This document shows positions 1 to 18,553 of a stretch of DNA of 64,000 nt, piece by piece. Made by a program: the position numbers and the translations under genes. Position 1 is the first letter of the stretch. The number at the start of each line of letters is the position of its first letter. The notes under the pieces are model-generated. The model was given only the letters and a program-made list of their open reading frames with translations. It was not told the origin of the DNA and ran no database searches. Source of the DNA: Agrobacterium leguminum (GTDB taxonomy: Bacteria > Pseudomonadota > Alphaproteobacteria > Rhizobiales > Rhizobiaceae); the NCBI RefSeq assembly GCF_015704895.1, contig NZ_JADQWB010000005.1, positions 186,001-250,000 of the forward strand, read 5' to 3'.

Positions 1-66
1 GGTAGAGGCATCGAGGATCCGGTGATCGAACGCCTTGAGGCGGATACGGATATTCTGGCCGTTCAT
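1..66 (-). CDS. rpsJ: Ribosomal protein S10, 5' end only
   Basis: The reverse strand starts with ATG at 66 and reads MNGQNIRIRLKAFDHRILDA and on, which is the conserved N-terminus of small-subunit protein S10 (also transcription factor NusE). About 22 codons are present; the rest lies beyond the window edge. An AAGGAC ribosome-binding site lies just upstream. Its place downstream of tuf on the same strand is the usual str-to-S10 operon junction, so the S10 operon presumably continues leftwards. Confidence 0.93.
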   Translation of the reverse strand, partial: MNGQNIRIRLKAFDHRILDAST

Positions 67-327
67 TCGTCTTGTCCTTGTTCTTTGTTATTCGTTTCCG
101 CACGCGGAAACACATGAACTTCTATTGATCGTGGCGCCGCAGATTTTCAAAAATCGAGAGAAATGCGCTGTCGCATCCCAATCATTTCAGTTGTCTGTAT
201 TGCTAAAACACCGCGTTTCGCAATCGCTTGCGAATCCAGCGGTGAGTGTGAGTGCGCGTTTACGCGCTTTCACCGAATTTTTCAAGCACTAAAAATGCAA
301 CGCCGCCAGGCTTTTTACCAAAAGTCC
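67..327 (-). promoter_or_regulatory. tuf-rpsJ intergenic region (S10 operon leader)
   Basis: This stretch between tuf and rpsJ has no convincing gene. It is AT-richer than its flanks. On the minus strand a TTGAAA and a TAAACG lie 17 bases apart shortly after the terminator-like hairpin and could be an S10 promoter, but the match is weak. An 8-bp inverted repeat with a 2-base gap (GTTTCCGC/GCGGAAAC, 94-111) lies in the S10 leader, just ahead of the ribosome-binding site. S10 leaders are regulatory in some bacteria; whether this one is, I cannot tell. Confidence 0.4.
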
Positions 328-354
328 GGCGGCGGTGTTGTTCACACCGCCGCC
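328..354 (-). terminator. Strong hairpin after tuf copy 1
   Basis: A perfect 10-bp stem (GGCGGCGGTG pairing with CACCGCCGCC) with a 7-base loop lies 24 bases downstream of the tuf stop. On the minus strand it is followed by GGACTTTTGG rather than a clean T-run, so it may be a partial terminator or mRNA-stabilising structure between str and S10 operons. Confidence 0.5.
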
Positions 355-377
355 AGTCTGAATTTCAAAGGTCGAAA

Positions 378-1553
378 TTACTCGACGATCGAAGCGACGA
401 TGCCGGCGCCGACGGTACGGCCGCCTTCGCGGATAGCGAAGCGCAGCTTTTCTTCCATCGCGATCGGAACGATCAGCTCGACGTCAACGGTCACGTTGTC
501 GCCAGGCATAACCATTTCCGTGCCTTCCGGAAGCGTAACGATGCCCGTTACGTCCGTCGTGCGGAAGTAGAACTGCGGACGGTAGTTCGTGAAGAACGGC
601 GTATGACGGCCGCCTTCTTCCTTCGTCAGGATGTAGGCTTCAGCCTTGAACTTCTTGTGCGGCTTAACCGAACCCGGCTTGCACAGGATCTGACCACGCT
701 CGACGCCGTCACGGTTAACACCGCGAACCAGTGCGCCGATGTTGTCGCCGGCCTGGCCCTGGTCGAGCAGCTTGCGGAACATTTCAACGCCGGTAACCGT
801 CGTCTTCGAGGTCGGACGGATGCCGACGATTTCGACTTCTTCACCAACCTTGACGATACCGCGCTCAACGCGACCCGTCACAACCGTACCACGGCCGGAG
901 ATCGAGAACACGTCTTCGATCGGCATCAGGAACGGCTGGTCGATCGGACGCTCAGGCGTCGGGATGTAGGCGTCAACCGCAGCCATCAGCTCGCGGATCG
1001 CGTCTTCACCGATCTTCTTGTCAGAATCTTCAAGAGCGGCAAGTGCCGAACCCTTGATGATCGGAATATCGTCGCCCGGGAAGTCGTAGGACGACAGAAG
1101 TTCGCGAACTTCAAGCTCGACGAGCTCGAGAAGCTCGGCGTCGTCAACCTGGTCGACCTTGTTGAGGAACACGACGATCGCCGGAACGCCAACCTGACGG
1201 GCAAGCAGGATGTGCTCGCGGGTCTGCGGCATCGGGCCGTCGGCAGCCGAGCAAACCAGGATCGCGCCGTCCATCTGGGCAGCACCGGTGATCATGTTCT
1301 TCACGTAGTCGGCGTGGCCGGGGCAGTCGACGTGCGCATAGTGACGGGCAGGCGTTTCGTATTCAACGTGCGCCGTCGAAATCGTGATACCACGGGCCTT
1401 TTCTTCAGGCGCGGCGTCGATCTGGTCATACGCCTTGAATTCGCCGAAGAACTTCGTGATCGCTGCCGTCAGCGACGTCTTGCCATGGTCAACGTGACCG
1501 ATCGTGCCAATGTTGACGTGCGGCTTATTGCGCTCAAACTTGCTCTTTGCCAT
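378..1553 (-). CDS. tuf: Elongation factor Tu (copy 1)
   Basis: A 391-residue GTPase that delivers aminoacyl-tRNA to the ribosomal A site. The P-loop GHVDHGKT is at residues 19-26, the switch II DCPGH at about 77-81, and the NKVD base-specificity motif follows. Domains 2 and 3 are complete and the length is typical (about 390-395). It is the last gene of the rpsL-rpsG-fusA-tuf operon, 65 bases after fusA. Its protein is identical to that of the second tuf at 20444-21619; the DNA differs only at scattered synonymous sites. Confidence 0.98.
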   Translation of the reverse strand: MAKSKFERNKPHVNIGTIGHVDHGKTSLTAAITKFFGEFKAYDQIDAAPEEKARGITISTAHVEYETPARHYAHVDCPGHADYVKNMITGAAQMDGAILVCSAADGPMPQTREHILLARQVGVPAIVVFLNKVDQVDDAELLELVELEVRELLSSYDFPGDDIPIIKGSALAALEDSDKKIGEDAIRELMAAVDAYIPTPERPIDQPFLMPIEDVFSISGRGTVVTGRVERGIVKVGEEVEIVGIRPTSKTTVTGVEMFRKLLDQGQAGDNIGALVRGVNRDGVERGQILCKPGSVKPHKKFKAEAYILTKEEGGRHTPFFTNYRPQFYFRTTDVTGIVTLPEGTEMVMPGDNVTVDVELIVPIAMEEKLRFAIREGGRTVGAGIVASIVE

Positions 1554-1618
1554 TAGTGGCTCTCCATTCTTGTCCCTTGACGGGAATAATCTTCAAAATT
1601 CGGTGGGGCGTACCCCGA

Positions 1619-3718
1619 TCACTTCTGACCGGAGTACTTAGCCTGGATTTCCTGCGCCACGTTCGACGGAACCGGCGAATAGTGGTCGAACGTCATCGAG
1701 TACTGTGCACGGCCCTGCGACATGGAGCGCAGGTTGTCGACGTACTTGAACATGTTCGCGAGCGGAACATGCGCGTTGATGACGACGGCGATACCACGGC
1801 TTTCCTGGCCCTGGATCTGACCACGACGGGAGTTCAGGTCGCCGATAACGTCACCGACATAGTCTTCCGGCGTTACGACTTCGACCTTCATCATCGGCTC
1901 GAGAAGCTGTGCGCCAGCCTTCTTCGCTGCTTCACGGAAGCAGGCACGCGATGCGATTTCGAAGGCGAGAACCGACGAGTCGACATCGTGGAATGCACCG
2001 TCGACCAGCGTCGCCTTGACGCCGAGCATCGGGAAGCCAGCCAGCGGACCGGAAGACAGAACGCTTTCGATACCCTTCTGAACGCCCGGGATGTATTCCT
2101 TCGGAACAGCACCGCCGACGATCTTGGATTCGAACTTGAAGTCTTCGCCTTCGGGGTTCGGTTCGAAGATGATCTTCACGCGAGCGAACTGACCGGTACC
2201 ACCGGACTGCTTCTTGTGCGTGTAGTCTTCTTCGTGCTGACGCGTGATGGTTTCGCGGTAGGCAACCTGCGGAGCGCCGACGGTTGCTTCAACCTTGAAT
2301 TCGCGACGCATACGGTCAACGAGAATGTCGAGGTGAAGTTCGCCCATGCCCGCGATGATCGTCTGACCGGACTCTTCATCCGTCTTGACGCGGAACGAAG
2401 GATCTTCAGCAGCCAGACGGTTGAGCGCGAGGCCCATCTTTTCCTGGTCGCCCTTGGTCTTCGGCTCGATCGCGATCTGGATGACCGGCTCGGGGAATTC
2501 CATGCGCTCGAGGATAACCGGCTTCAGCGGATCGCAGAGCGTATCGCCAGTGGTGGTTTCCTTGAGGCCAGCCAGAGCAACGATGTCGCCGGCAAAGGCT
2601 TCTTCGATGTCTTCACGGCTGTTGGAGTGCATCTGCAGCATACGGCCGACGCGCTCGCGCTTGTCCTTGACCGTGTTGATGACAGACGTACCCTTTTCGA
2701 GCTTGCCCGAGTAGATACGTGCGAAGGTCAGCGAACCGACGAAGGGGTCGTTCATGATCTTGAAAGCGAGCATGGAAAGCGGCTCGCTGTCGTCGGCATG
2801 ACGCTCGATTTCGGCTTCGGTCTTGAAGTCGATACCCTTGATCGCCGGAATGTCCAGCGGAGAAGGCAGGTAGTCGACAACGGCGTCGAGAAGCGGCTGA
2901 ACGCCCTTGTTCTTGAACGCGGTACCGCAGAACATCGGGTGGAACTTCACGTCGATGGTGCCGCGGCGAACGAGCGCACGGATCTTGTCGTTGTCGGGCA
3001 TGATGCCGTTCAGGTAGTCTTCCATCGCTTCTTCGTCGATCTCGACAACGGTCTCGATCAGCTTTTCGCGATATTCGTCAGCCTTGGCCTTCATGTCTTC
3101 CGGGATTTCGACGACGTCCCACTGAGCGCCGAGCGATTCGTCGCGCCAGATGAGTGCGTTCATCTCGATCAGGTCGATAACGCCCTTGAACTCGGTCTCA
3201 GCGCCGATCGGCAGCTGCATGACAACGGCGATGGCGCCGAGACGGGTCTTGATCATTTCCACCGAGCGGTAGAAGTCAGCACCGGTCTTATCCATCTTGT
3301 TGCAGAAGATCATGCGCGGAACATGATACTTCTCGGCCTGACGCCAGACGGTTTCCGTCTGCGGCTCAACACCGGCGTTGGCGTCGAGCAGCGCGATGGC
3401 GCCGTCGAGAACGCGCAGCGAACGCTCGACTTCAATGGTGAAGTCGACGTGGCCGGGGGTGTCGATGATGTTGAAGCGGCGCATCTTGCCGTCGCGACCC
3501 TTCCAGAAGGTCGTGGTGGCGGCGGAGGTGATGGTGATACCACGCTCCTGCTCCTGCTCCATCCAGTCCATCGTGGCAGCGCCATCGTGAACTTCGCCGA
3601 TCTTGTGCGACTTACCGGTGTAATAAAGGATACGCTCGGTGGTCGTCGTCTTGCCGGCGTCGATATGCGCCATGATACCGAAATTGCGGTAGTCTTCGAT
3701 TTTATATTCGCGAGCCAT
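1619..3718 (-). CDS. fusA: Elongation factor G
   Basis: A 699-residue translocation GTPase that moves tRNA and mRNA after peptide-bond formation and helps recycle ribosomes. The G1 loop [10 protein letters not shown], the switch region [19 protein letters not shown] and [10 protein letters not shown] are all present near the N-terminus, and the C-terminal domains IV and V are complete. Length matches the family. It follows rpsG by 34 bases and precedes tuf by 65, the standard str operon order. No sign of fusidic-acid-type change was looked for in detail. Confidence 0.98.
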   Translation of the reverse strand: MAREYKIEDYRNFGIMAHIDAGKTTTTERILYYTGKSHKIGEVHDGAATMDWMEQEQERGITITSAATTTFWKGRDGKMRRFNIIDTPGHVDFTIEVERSLRVLDGAIALLDANAGVEPQTETVWRQAEKYHVPRMIFCNKMDKTGADFYRSVEMIKTRLGAIAVVMQLPIGAETEFKGVIDLIEMNALIWRDESLGAQWDVVEIPEDMKAKADEYREKLIETVVEIDEEAMEDYLNGIMPDNDKIRALVRRGTIDVKFHPMFCGTAFKNKGVQPLLDAVVDYLPSPLDIPAIKGIDFKTEAEIERHADDSEPLSMLAFKIMNDPFVGSLTFARIYSGKLEKGTSVINTVKDKRERVGRMLQMHSNSREDIEEAFAGDIVALAGLKETTTGDTLCDPLKPVILERMEFPEPVIQIAIEPKTKGDQEKMGLALNRLAAEDPSFRVKTDEESGQTIIAGMGELHLDILVDRMRREFKVEATVGAPQVAYRETITRQHEEDYTHKKQSGGTGQFARVKIIFEPNPEGEDFKFESKIVGGAVPKEYIPGVQKGIESVLSSGPLAGFPMLGVKATLVDGAFHDVDSSVLAFEIASRACFREAAKKAGAQLLEPMMKVEVVTPEDYVGDVIGDLNSRRGQIQGQESRGIAVVINAHVPLANMFKYVDNLRSMSQGRAQYSMTFDHYSPVPSNVAQEIQAKYSGQK

Positions 3719-3752
3719 AATGGACTGCCTTTCGATATGCGACCGGTTAAGA

Positions 3753-4235
<483 letters not shown>

Positions 4236-4301
4236 TCAATGTTATTGACGCTAAACCACGCGGAGAACCTCGCGCAGCGCCGGAATTTGTTTAAACCCGA
4301 A

Positions 4302-4673
4302 TTACTTCGGACGCTTCGCACCGTACTTGGAGCGGCGCTGCTTGCGGTTCTTGACGCCCTGGGTATCGAGAACACCGCGGATGATGTGGTAACGCACGCC
4401 CGGCAAGTCCTTTACGCGGCCGCCGCGGATCATGACCACGGAGTGTTCCTGAAGGTTGTGACCTTCGCCCGGAATGTAGCCGATGACTTCGAAGCCGTTG
4501 GTGAGGCGGATCTTGGCAACCTTACGCAGAGCCGAGTTCGGCTTCTTCGGGGTCGTCGTGTAAACGCGGGTGCAAACACCACGCTTCTGCGGGTTTTCCT
4601 GAAGAGCAGGAACCTTGTTGCGCTTTACCTGTGCCTGGCGAGGCTTGCGGATCAGCTGGTTTACGGTAGGCAT
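4302..4673 (-). CDS. rpsL: Ribosomal protein S12
   Basis: 123 residues. I start it at [13 protein letters not shown], the universal S12 N-terminus, not at an upstream in-frame codon at 4712. S12 is a decoding-centre protein. The [12 protein letters not shown] and [13 protein letters not shown] segments carry the unsubstituted lysines that are mutated in streptomycin-resistant strains, so the allele looks wild type. It is the first gene of the str operon and is preceded by a leader of about 260 bases. Confidence 0.97.
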
Positions 4674-4701
4674 ATAACCATCCCTTGCAAAAACTACTTT
4701 A

Positions 4702-4719
4702 GCCACCCTCACGGGTGGC
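4702..4719 (-). promoter_or_regulatory. Leader hairpin just upstream of rpsL
   Basis: A perfect 7-bp stem with 4-base loop (GCCACCC-GTGA-GGGTGGC on the minus strand) ends 28 bases before the rpsL start codon and is followed after a few bases by TAGTTTTTGC. It could act as an attenuator-like or protein-binding structure in the str operon leader. Function is inferred only. Confidence 0.45.
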
Positions 4720-4938
4720 GGCTATGCCGTTGCCGGCGACGATGCACGCATATATCCTCATGCGCAAAACGTGGCCCGATCCGTTTTCACGGATGGACCA
4801 CCAAGAGCAGAGGACACCGGATGAGGCGTCTTGCGTGCAACATTCGTGTCTTCTACGTGCAATGGAGACCCGTTTGAGATGATGTTCGGGAAAAAGGTTA
4901 CCGAACGGCCAGCACCCACAGAGGCTCCGATGGCGGGC

Positions 4939-4968
4939 GTACTACTGTTTTAGCCAGCTTTCGTCAAG
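4939..4968 (-). promoter_or_regulatory. Putative str operon promoter
   Basis: On the minus strand CTTGAC (4963-4968) and TAGTAC (4939-4944) are 18 bases apart, close to the alphaproteobacterial sigma-70 consensus (CTTGAC, about 17, CTATAT). It is the best match in the 526-base gap between rpsL and the next gene, and would give a leader of about 260 nt. The rest of the gap (to 5199) shows no gene that I can support. Confidence 0.55.
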
Positions 4969-5199
4969 GGTGAATCCACATTTTGCGCCGCCACCCATGG
5001 CCGCAAAGCCCACGTCCGGGCCATTTCCAACCCGCTTTAACATAAGTCGGCACAGAAGGCAGCGATTTTGACCTCCACGCTTTGGCTTTTCATAAAATCC
5101 GTCTATTGATTCCCCATGGCGGGCCGGAGCGGCTCCGCCATGGGCGGGACCGATTCCCTCGGCCCGCATCACAGCAACGACAGATCAAGGAACCGCGTC

Positions 5200-5493
5200 A
5201 TGAGCACCCTCCCCGACAACGACAACGGACGCGACGAGCCGATGGTCTTCATCGTCATCGGCAAGGCCTATGAGACCGACAATTCCGAGGGCATCGACAT
5301 CCACGTCATCCTGCGGGCGCCGGACGACGATACCGCCGTACGCGAAACGCTGAACGCGCTTTCCGAGGAAGGTTTCATCGAAGCCGATCTCGACCAGATC
5401 GGCATGCTGACCGACGTGCCGGATGAAGAGCCGCACGCCTCCGCCTATCAGGGCGCGCTCGAAGGCGAAGTCGCCATCATCCGCTTCGCCTGA
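5200..5493 (+). CDS. Small conserved hypothetical protein
   Basis: 97 residues starting MSTLPDNDNGRDEPMVFIVI. I do not recognise a named family. The protein is acidic, with a hydrophobic N-terminal strand (MVFIVIGKAYE), a segment IDIHVILRAPDDD that looks like an alpha/beta ferredoxin-like fold, and no signal peptide or membrane helix. The start at 5200 is chosen because the ATG follows AAGGAACC. It is on the plus strand, opposite to the ribosomal operons, and ends 11 bases before the glyoxalase-fold gene, so the two may be cotranscribed. Confidence 0.7.
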   Translation: MSTLPDNDNGRDEPMVFIVIGKAYETDNSEGIDIHVILRAPDDDTAVRETLNALSEEGFIEADLDQIGMLTDVPDEEPHASAYQGALEGEVAIIRFA

Positions 5494-5504
5494 GGCGCAG
5501 GTCC

Positions 5505-5855
5505 GTGGCGGTAAGACGTGTCGTCGCCAACATCGCAACACCGGAACCCGCGCGGGCTCAGGCATTCTATGGCGATATTCTCGGCATGACCGTCGCCATG
5601 GACCACGGCTGGATCCTGACCTATGCCAGTCCGCTCGAAGCCAGGGCGCAGGTCAGCTTCGCAAGCGAAGGCGGCTCCGGCACTGCCGTGCCGGACCTTT
5701 CCATCGAGGTCGATAATTTCGAAGAGATCCACGAAAGAATCCTGAAAGCGGGCTTGCCGATCGACTATGGCCCGGTTACCGAAGCCTGGGGCGTGCGCCG
5801 GCTGTTTCTGCGCGATCCCTTTGGCAAATTGGTCAATATATTAAGTCACTCATAG
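5505..5855 (+). CDS. Glyoxalase/VOC-fold protein
   Basis: 116 residues, GTG start at 5505. The sequence RRVVANIATPEPARAQAFYG is typical for the first beta-alpha-beta unit of vicinal-oxygen-chelate (glyoxalase/bleomycin-resistance) proteins, and the end RRLFLRDPFGKLVNIL is their usual C-terminal strand pair with a metal-proximal position. Single VOC module, so a dimer is expected. Substrate unknown. It lies 11 bases after the preceding small gene. Confidence 0.8.
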   Translation: MAVRRVVANIATPEPARAQAFYGDILGMTVAMDHGWILTYASPLEARAQVSFASEGGSGTAVPDLSIEVDNFEEIHERILKAGLPIDYGPVTEAWGVRRLFLRDPFGKLVNILSHS

Positions 5856-5953
5856 ATTATATACTTTGAATACAATAGTATTATTTGATTATACGTTGAA
5901 CAATACCGGAATATGAGGTTTAAATAGCCCCGACACAAGATTCCAGTGACGGG

Positions 5954-7039
5954 TTGAATACTATATTGTCGGCAGACATTATCGATGACATTTATGAGGC
6001 AGCGCTTTTCCCCGATCGTTGGGCACAGGTCATTGCCGCCATCGGCCACCGGCTGGATTTCTGGGGTGGCGCCCTTACCTGGGGCAAGGGTGAAGAAGAA
6101 GCCTGGCTTTACACGCCCAATTTCCAGGAACTGATGCAGGCCTTCATGGATGGCGGCTGGAACCGCCGAAACGACCGCCTGACCCGCGCAATCCGCGAGG
6201 GACAATTTTCCTTCGTGCAGGATTTCGATGTCTTCACCCATGATGAATGGGCCGGCCTGCCGATCGTGCGCGATTTCCTGATACCGCGCGGACTGGGATA
6301 TGGCGCGGCCACACAGGTTGCCCCGCCCGACCATCCGGCAATGACGGTGCTTTTCGAACGCAAGCTCGATAGCGGCGTCATCGAGCCGGAAACCATGGCG
6401 GCGCTCGACCGGCTGAGACCGCATATTGCCCGCAGCCTCACGCTGGCAACCCGGCTGCAGCGGCAGAAAGCCGATGCCATGACGCTTGGACTGAACGCCA
6501 TCGGGGCGCCGGCGGCGGTGCTTCAGGCGAGCGGCCGTGTGCTTTCCGCAAACGACATGTTTCTCTCCCTCAGGAAATGTATTTCCACCCGCGCCCACGA
6601 CAGGATCGTGATTGCCGACGAAAGAGTGAACCGGCTGCTCTATAAGGCGCTTGCCGGGCATAATATCGGCTCGTTCCCGCTGCCGACCGGCGAAGATCGG
6701 TCCTGCATCCTGCATGTCATACCGTTGCGCAGGAACGCACTGGATCTGTCCCCGAAAGGCTGCGCCATCGTGCTGATATCGCAACCCATGGGCACCGTCG
6801 CCGACGCGACCTCACTGCTAAAGGGGCTTTATGACCTCACCAGGGGCGAGGCCCGTGTGGCGCTGGAAATCATGAAGGGGCTTTCGCTTCCCGCCGTGGC
6901 GAAGCAATTGCAGATTTCCCACGAAACGGTGCGCAGCAACGCCAAGTCGATCTATGCGAAGACCGGCAGCACCGGCCAGACCGATCTCGTTCGCCGGCTT
7001 TCCGTCCTCACCCGTTATAACATCCGCGAACAGGGCTGA
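5954..7039 (+). CDS. LuxR-type HTH transcriptional regulator
   Basis: 361 residues. The C-terminal 65 or so residues (LTRGEARVALEIMKGLSLPA, then KQLQISHETVRSNAKSIYAK) form a LuxR/GerE helix-turn-helix. The N-terminal 280 residues match no autoinducer-binding or receiver domain that I can recognise, so the signal is unknown. The earliest in-frame start after an upstream TAA is a TTG at 5954. The 98 bases before it are conspicuously AT-rich, unlike the neighbourhood. With the two genes before it, it interrupts the common rpoBC-rpsL adjacency. Confidence 0.85.
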   Translation: MNTILSADIIDDIYEAALFPDRWAQVIAAIGHRLDFWGGALTWGKGEEEAWLYTPNFQELMQAFMDGGWNRRNDRLTRAIREGQFSFVQDFDVFTHDEWAGLPIVRDFLIPRGLGYGAATQVAPPDHPAMTVLFERKLDSGVIEPETMAALDRLRPHIARSLTLATRLQRQKADAMTLGLNAIGAPAAVLQASGRVLSANDMFLSLRKCISTRAHDRIVIADERVNRLLYKALAGHNIGSFPLPTGEDRSCILHVIPLRRNALDLSPKGCAIVLISQPMGTVADATSLLKGLYDLTRGEARVALEIMKGLSLPAVAKQLQISHETVRSNAKSIYAKTGSTGQTDLVRRLSVLTRYNIREQG

Positions 7040-7105
7040 GCCCGCCGCACGTGGCTGGAGACGTCGCCCGACCGCAAAAGCGACAGACCCCTATCCGCAC
7101 AAACA

Positions 7106-7133
7106 AAAACGCCCGGATTGCTCCGGGCGTTTT
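7106..7133. terminator. Bidirectional terminator between luxR-type gene and rpoC
   Basis: A perfect 12-bp stem, AAAACGCCCGGA with TCCGGGCGTTTT, around a TTGC loop. A-run on one side and T-run on the other make it a rho-independent terminator for both convergent genes. Confidence 0.88.
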
Positions 7134-7179
7134 GTTCTGAACTTTGGCGGGGCTTCGCAAAGCCCCTGCCCTTCCCGCC

Positions 7180-11388
<4,209 letters not shown>

Positions 11389-11568
11389 GCCTTGTCTCCT
11401 TGAGAGGCTAGCTGCTGCCCCTGTTTGCATCTGGACCGGCTTCTTCCCGGGTCACCGTCCAGAGCTTTAAATACGGATTAACCGCATAATGCGGCGAAAG
11501 TGTCCCAAACCGGCCAATACCGTCCGGGAAACCGGCAGGCGCCCTTGAAGGCGCCCGCCTCTATCGTC

Positions 11569-15705
<4,137 letters not shown>

Positions 15706-15865
15706 CGTCGCTCCTTTAAAATTGCATCCGGGCCTGCAACGGACGGGAACCGATGGCCAGTCGATCCCGTCAAGCAATGGGTGTCATCAATCTCGTTCCA
15801 CATCCCGGATCGATCAGGCCGGATTGCCTAGATGAGCCGGTTCGGAACCATTCTCTTGAAGAACC

Positions 15866-15905
15866 CATTACCCAAAAGCCATTTTCACGCGGCTTTTGGG
15901 TAATG
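15866..15905 (-). promoter_or_regulatory. Long hairpin in the rplL-rpoB gap (attenuator or RNase III site)
   Basis: A perfect 15-bp inverted repeat (CATTACCCAAAAGCC with GGCTTTTGGGTAATG) with a 10-base loop lies between rplL and rpoB. No T-run follows on the minus strand, so full termination is unlikely. In E. coli this same gap contains a partial terminator and an RNase III processing site; a similar role here is inference from position and stem length. Confidence 0.6.
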
Positions 15906-15967
15906 AGTTTTAAAAACGATGACGACGGAAAGGGGCATGAAGCCCCTTCCCGCCAGTAATCGCAAGA

Positions 15968-16348
15968 TTACTTAACGTCGACCTTAGCGCCGGCTTCTTC
16001 AAGCTTCTTCTTGAGATCAGCAGCTTCAGCCTTGGAAACAGCTTCCTTGACAGCCTTCGGAGCGCCTTCAACGAGGTCCTTGGCTTCCTTCAGGCCGAGG
16101 CCCGTGATAGCGCGGACTTCCTTGATGACGTTGATCTTGTTGGCGCCAGCGTCAACCAGGATCACGTCGAATTCAGTCTTTTCTTCTTCAGCAGCAGCAG
16201 CAGCGCCTGCACCGCCAGCAACAGCAGCAACAGCTACCGGAGCAGCAGCGGAAACGCCCCACTTTTCTTCGAGAAGCTTGGACAGTTCTGCAGCTTCCAG
16301 AACGGTCAGCGAGGAGAGGTCGTCTACGATCTTTGCGAGATCAGCCAT
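15968..16348 (-). CDS. rplL: Ribosomal protein L7/L12
   Basis: 126 residues, [20 protein letters not shown]. It has the dimerising N-terminal helix pair, a long Ala/Val-rich hinge in the middle (about 35-55), and the factor-binding C-terminal domain ending [20 protein letters not shown] and on. It forms the flexible ribosomal stalk on L10. It follows rplJ by 59 bases. Confidence 0.97.
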   Translation of the reverse strand: MADLAKIVDDLSSLTVLEAAELSKLLEEKWGVSAAAPVAVAAVAGGAGAAAAAEEEKTEFDVILVDAGANKINVIKEVRAITGLGLKEAKDLVEGAPKAVKEAVSKAEAADLKKKLEEAGAKVDVK

Positions 16349-16407
16349 TTTGATAGTTCCTTTTGTTCAGTTCGAACCAGTTTGAATATTTACAGCGAAA
16401 AACCGCC

Positions 16408-16926
16408 TTAAGCGGCTTCGTCCTTCTTGGCGTAAGCCGAGAACACCCGTGCCAGCTGGCTTGCAGGTGCGGCGACAACCGTAGCGACGCGGGTTGCCGG
16501 GGCATTGAGAAGGCCCAGCAGCTTTGCGCGCAGCTCGTCCAGCGAAGGCAGGGTCGCAAGCGACTTGACTGCTTCGGCGTTGAGCGTGGTTGCACCCATG
16601 GCGCCACCGAGAACAACGACCTTGTCGTTGGTCTTGGCGAAATCCATGACGACTTTCGGAGCGATCATCGGGTCGACGCTGTATGCAATCAGCGTCTGGC
16701 CCTTGAAGAGATCTGTCATCCCTTCCGACTCCGTGCCCTGAAGAGCGATCTTGGCCAGGCGGTTCTTCGCGACCTTGACGGTGCCTCCGGCAGCGCGCAT
16801 CTTCGAACGGAAGTCGTTCATCTGCGCAACGGTGACACCAGCATAGTGGGCCACGACAACCGAACCGGAAGCCTTGAAGACTTCGTTCAGCTCCGTGACG
16901 AATTCGCGTTTTTCCGCTCTTTCCAC
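16408..16926 (-). CDS. rplJ: Ribosomal protein L10
   Basis: 172 residues, with GTG start at 16926 giving [20 protein letters not shown], the conserved L10 beginning. GGAGACAGACA precedes it. The open frame continues upstream without L10-like sequence, so I reject the longer form. L10 anchors L7/L12 to 23S rRNA and in many bacteria represses its own mRNA through the leader described next. Confidence 0.95.
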   Translation of the reverse strand: MERAEKREFVTELNEVFKASGSVVVAHYAGVTVAQMNDFRSKMRAAGGTVKVAKNRLAKIALQGTESEGMTDLFKGQTLIAYSVDPMIAPKVVMDFAKTNDKVVVLGGAMGATTLNAEAVKSLATLPSLDELRAKLLGLLNAPATRVATVVAAPASQLARVFSAYAKKDEAA

Positions 16927-17279
16927 TGTCTGTCTCCAGTAGACGGGAACACAACATGTGAACCCGTCGGGTTTGCCTTTGCCCCAAGGGACCTTTTTAC
17001 AAAGATCCCGAGCGACGCTCGAGGATCCTGTCCCCCGCTCTGTCGCCGCAAACGGCTTCAGGCACAGGCACACCAGGTTCGAACCGGACAGTCAGGCATC
17101 TAGGATGCCTCAAATCCAGCCTCACCCGTCTCATGCAGGTTGAATGATTAAGGCCAGGTCCCGAAAGACATGGCCACCCGCAATCTCGGACAGGAGTTCC
17201 GGGTTTCCCCGGAAATCTCCGGCTCCTGGGAGCCGGAAATTCTTTTATTCACACTTCCATTAAGAAGCGCGAGAATTGA
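16927..17279 (-). promoter_or_regulatory. rplA-rplJ gap with tandem hairpins, likely L10 leader
   Basis: 353 bases without a gene. On the minus strand it begins with two adjacent hairpins: CCGGCTC/GAGCCGG with a 4-base loop (17219-17236) and TTCCGGG/CCCGGAA with GAAA loop (17197-17214). Farther down is GGCATC/GATGCC (17095-17109). Placement just upstream of rplJ fits an L10 autoregulatory leader, which normally has a kink-turn bound by L10(L12)4. I did not find an obvious CTTGAC promoter, so read-through from rplKA is possible. Confidence 0.5.
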
Positions 17280-17975
17280 TTAAGCCGTGACCGACGAAGG
17301 GTCGATCTTGACGCCCGGACCCATGGTCGAGGAAATCGCGACGCGCTTGACGTAGTTGCCCTTGGCACCCGTCGGCTTTGCCTTGATGACGGCATCGGCG
17401 AAAGCCTTGATGTTTTCTTCAAGAGCCTTGGCGTCGAACGAAGCCTTGCCAACGCCAGCGTGTACGATACCGGCCTTTTCGACGCGGAACTCGACAGCGC
17501 CGCCCTTGGACGCCTTGACGGCGCCGGCAACATCCATCGTCACCGTACCGACCTTCGGGTTCGGCATCATGCCACGCGGGCCGAGTACCTTGCCGAGACG
17601 GCCGACGAGCGGCATCATGTCCGGGGTCGCAATGCAGCGATCGAAGTCGATCTTGCCGCCCTGAACGATTTCAACCAGTTCTTCTGCACCGACAACGTCA
17701 GCGCCAGCAGCCGTGGCTTCATCAGCCTTGGCGCCACGGGCGAAGACGGCGACGCGAACGTCACGGCCGGTGCCGTTCGGCAGGTTGACGACGCCGCGAA
17801 CCATCTGGTCCGCATGGCGCGGGTCAACGCCGAGGTTCATCGAAACTTCAACGGTTTCGTCGAACTTGGCGACAGCACGTTCCTTGACCATCGAAATGGC
17901 GTCGGTGAGAACGTAGAGCTTGTTCGGATCCACGCCTTCGCGGATCTTCTGAATGCGCTTTGCTACCTTGGCCAT
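17280..17975 (-). CDS. rplA: Ribosomal protein L1
   Basis: 231 residues from [14 protein letters not shown] at 17975. L1 forms the mobile stalk that helps release E-site tRNA. The family-typical stretch [16 protein letters not shown] is present. The start lies two bases after the rplK TGA, so the two genes are translationally coupled. L1 is the usual repressor of the rplKA mRNA. Confidence 0.97.
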   Translation of the reverse strand: MAKVAKRIQKIREGVDPNKLYVLTDAISMVKERAVAKFDETVEVSMNLGVDPRHADQMVRGVVNLPNGTGRDVRVAVFARGAKADEATAAGADVVGAEELVEIVQGGKIDFDRCIATPDMMPLVGRLGKVLGPRGMMPNPKVGTVTMDVAGAVKASKGGAVEFRVEKAGIVHAGVGKASFDAKALEENIKAFADAVIKAKPTGAKGNYVKRVAISSTMGPGVKIDPSSVTA

Positions 17976-17977
17976 GA

Positions 17978-18409
17978 TCAACCTACCACTTCCAGGCCCA
18001 TGGCGCGGGCAGAGCCCTCAACCATTGCCATTGCGCCTTCGATGTCGGCTGCGTTCAGATCCTTCATCTTGGCTTCAGCGATCGTCTTGACCTGAGCCTT
18101 GGTGATGGAGCCGACCTTGGCGCCCTTACCAGGCGTCTTGGAACCGGAGGTGATCTTTGCTTCCTTCTTCAGCCAGTAGGTCATCGGCGGCTGCTTCATG
18201 ACGAAGGTGAAGGACTTGTCCTGGTAATAGGTGATGACGACCGGGATCGGCATACCCTTTTCCATTTCCTGCGTGGCGGCATTGAACGCCTTGCAGAATT
18301 CCATGATGTTAATGCCACGCTGACCAAGTGCCGGACCGATCGGCGGGGACGGATTGGCCGCCCCGGCCTTTACCTGCAACTTGAGCTGGCCTGCAACTTT
18401 CTTAGCCAT
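17978..18409 (-). CDS. rplK: Ribosomal protein L11
   Basis: 143 residues, [20 protein letters not shown], followed by the [20 protein letters not shown] motif. L11 binds the GTPase-associated centre of 23S rRNA and is needed for RelA activation. It follows nusG by 144 bases, which carry no recognisable gene, and overlaps closely with rplA downstream. Confidence 0.97.
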   Translation of the reverse strand: MAKKVAGQLKLQVKAGAANPSPPIGPALGQRGINIMEFCKAFNAATQEMEKGMPIPVVITYYQDKSFTFVMKQPPMTYWLKKEAKITSGSKTPGKGAKVGSITKAQVKTIAEAKMKDLNAADIEGAMAMVEGSARAMGLEVVG

Positions 18410-18553
18410 ATCTCTCTGCCTTTCAATTCAAACCGGTTACCCGGCTTCTCTTAAGCCGGATTGCTCCGGCGGCTGCGGTTGCGTGGTGCGGCGCCCTGCC
18501 CCGGCTTAAAGAGCCAGTTAGCCTTCCACGCGCTTGGGGCTTCGCCCCGCCAA

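Noticed and set aside
4942-5172. Minus-strand 76-codon frame in the rpsL upstream gap
   Set aside because: It overlaps the putative str promoter, has no ribosome-binding site and no recognisable protein features.
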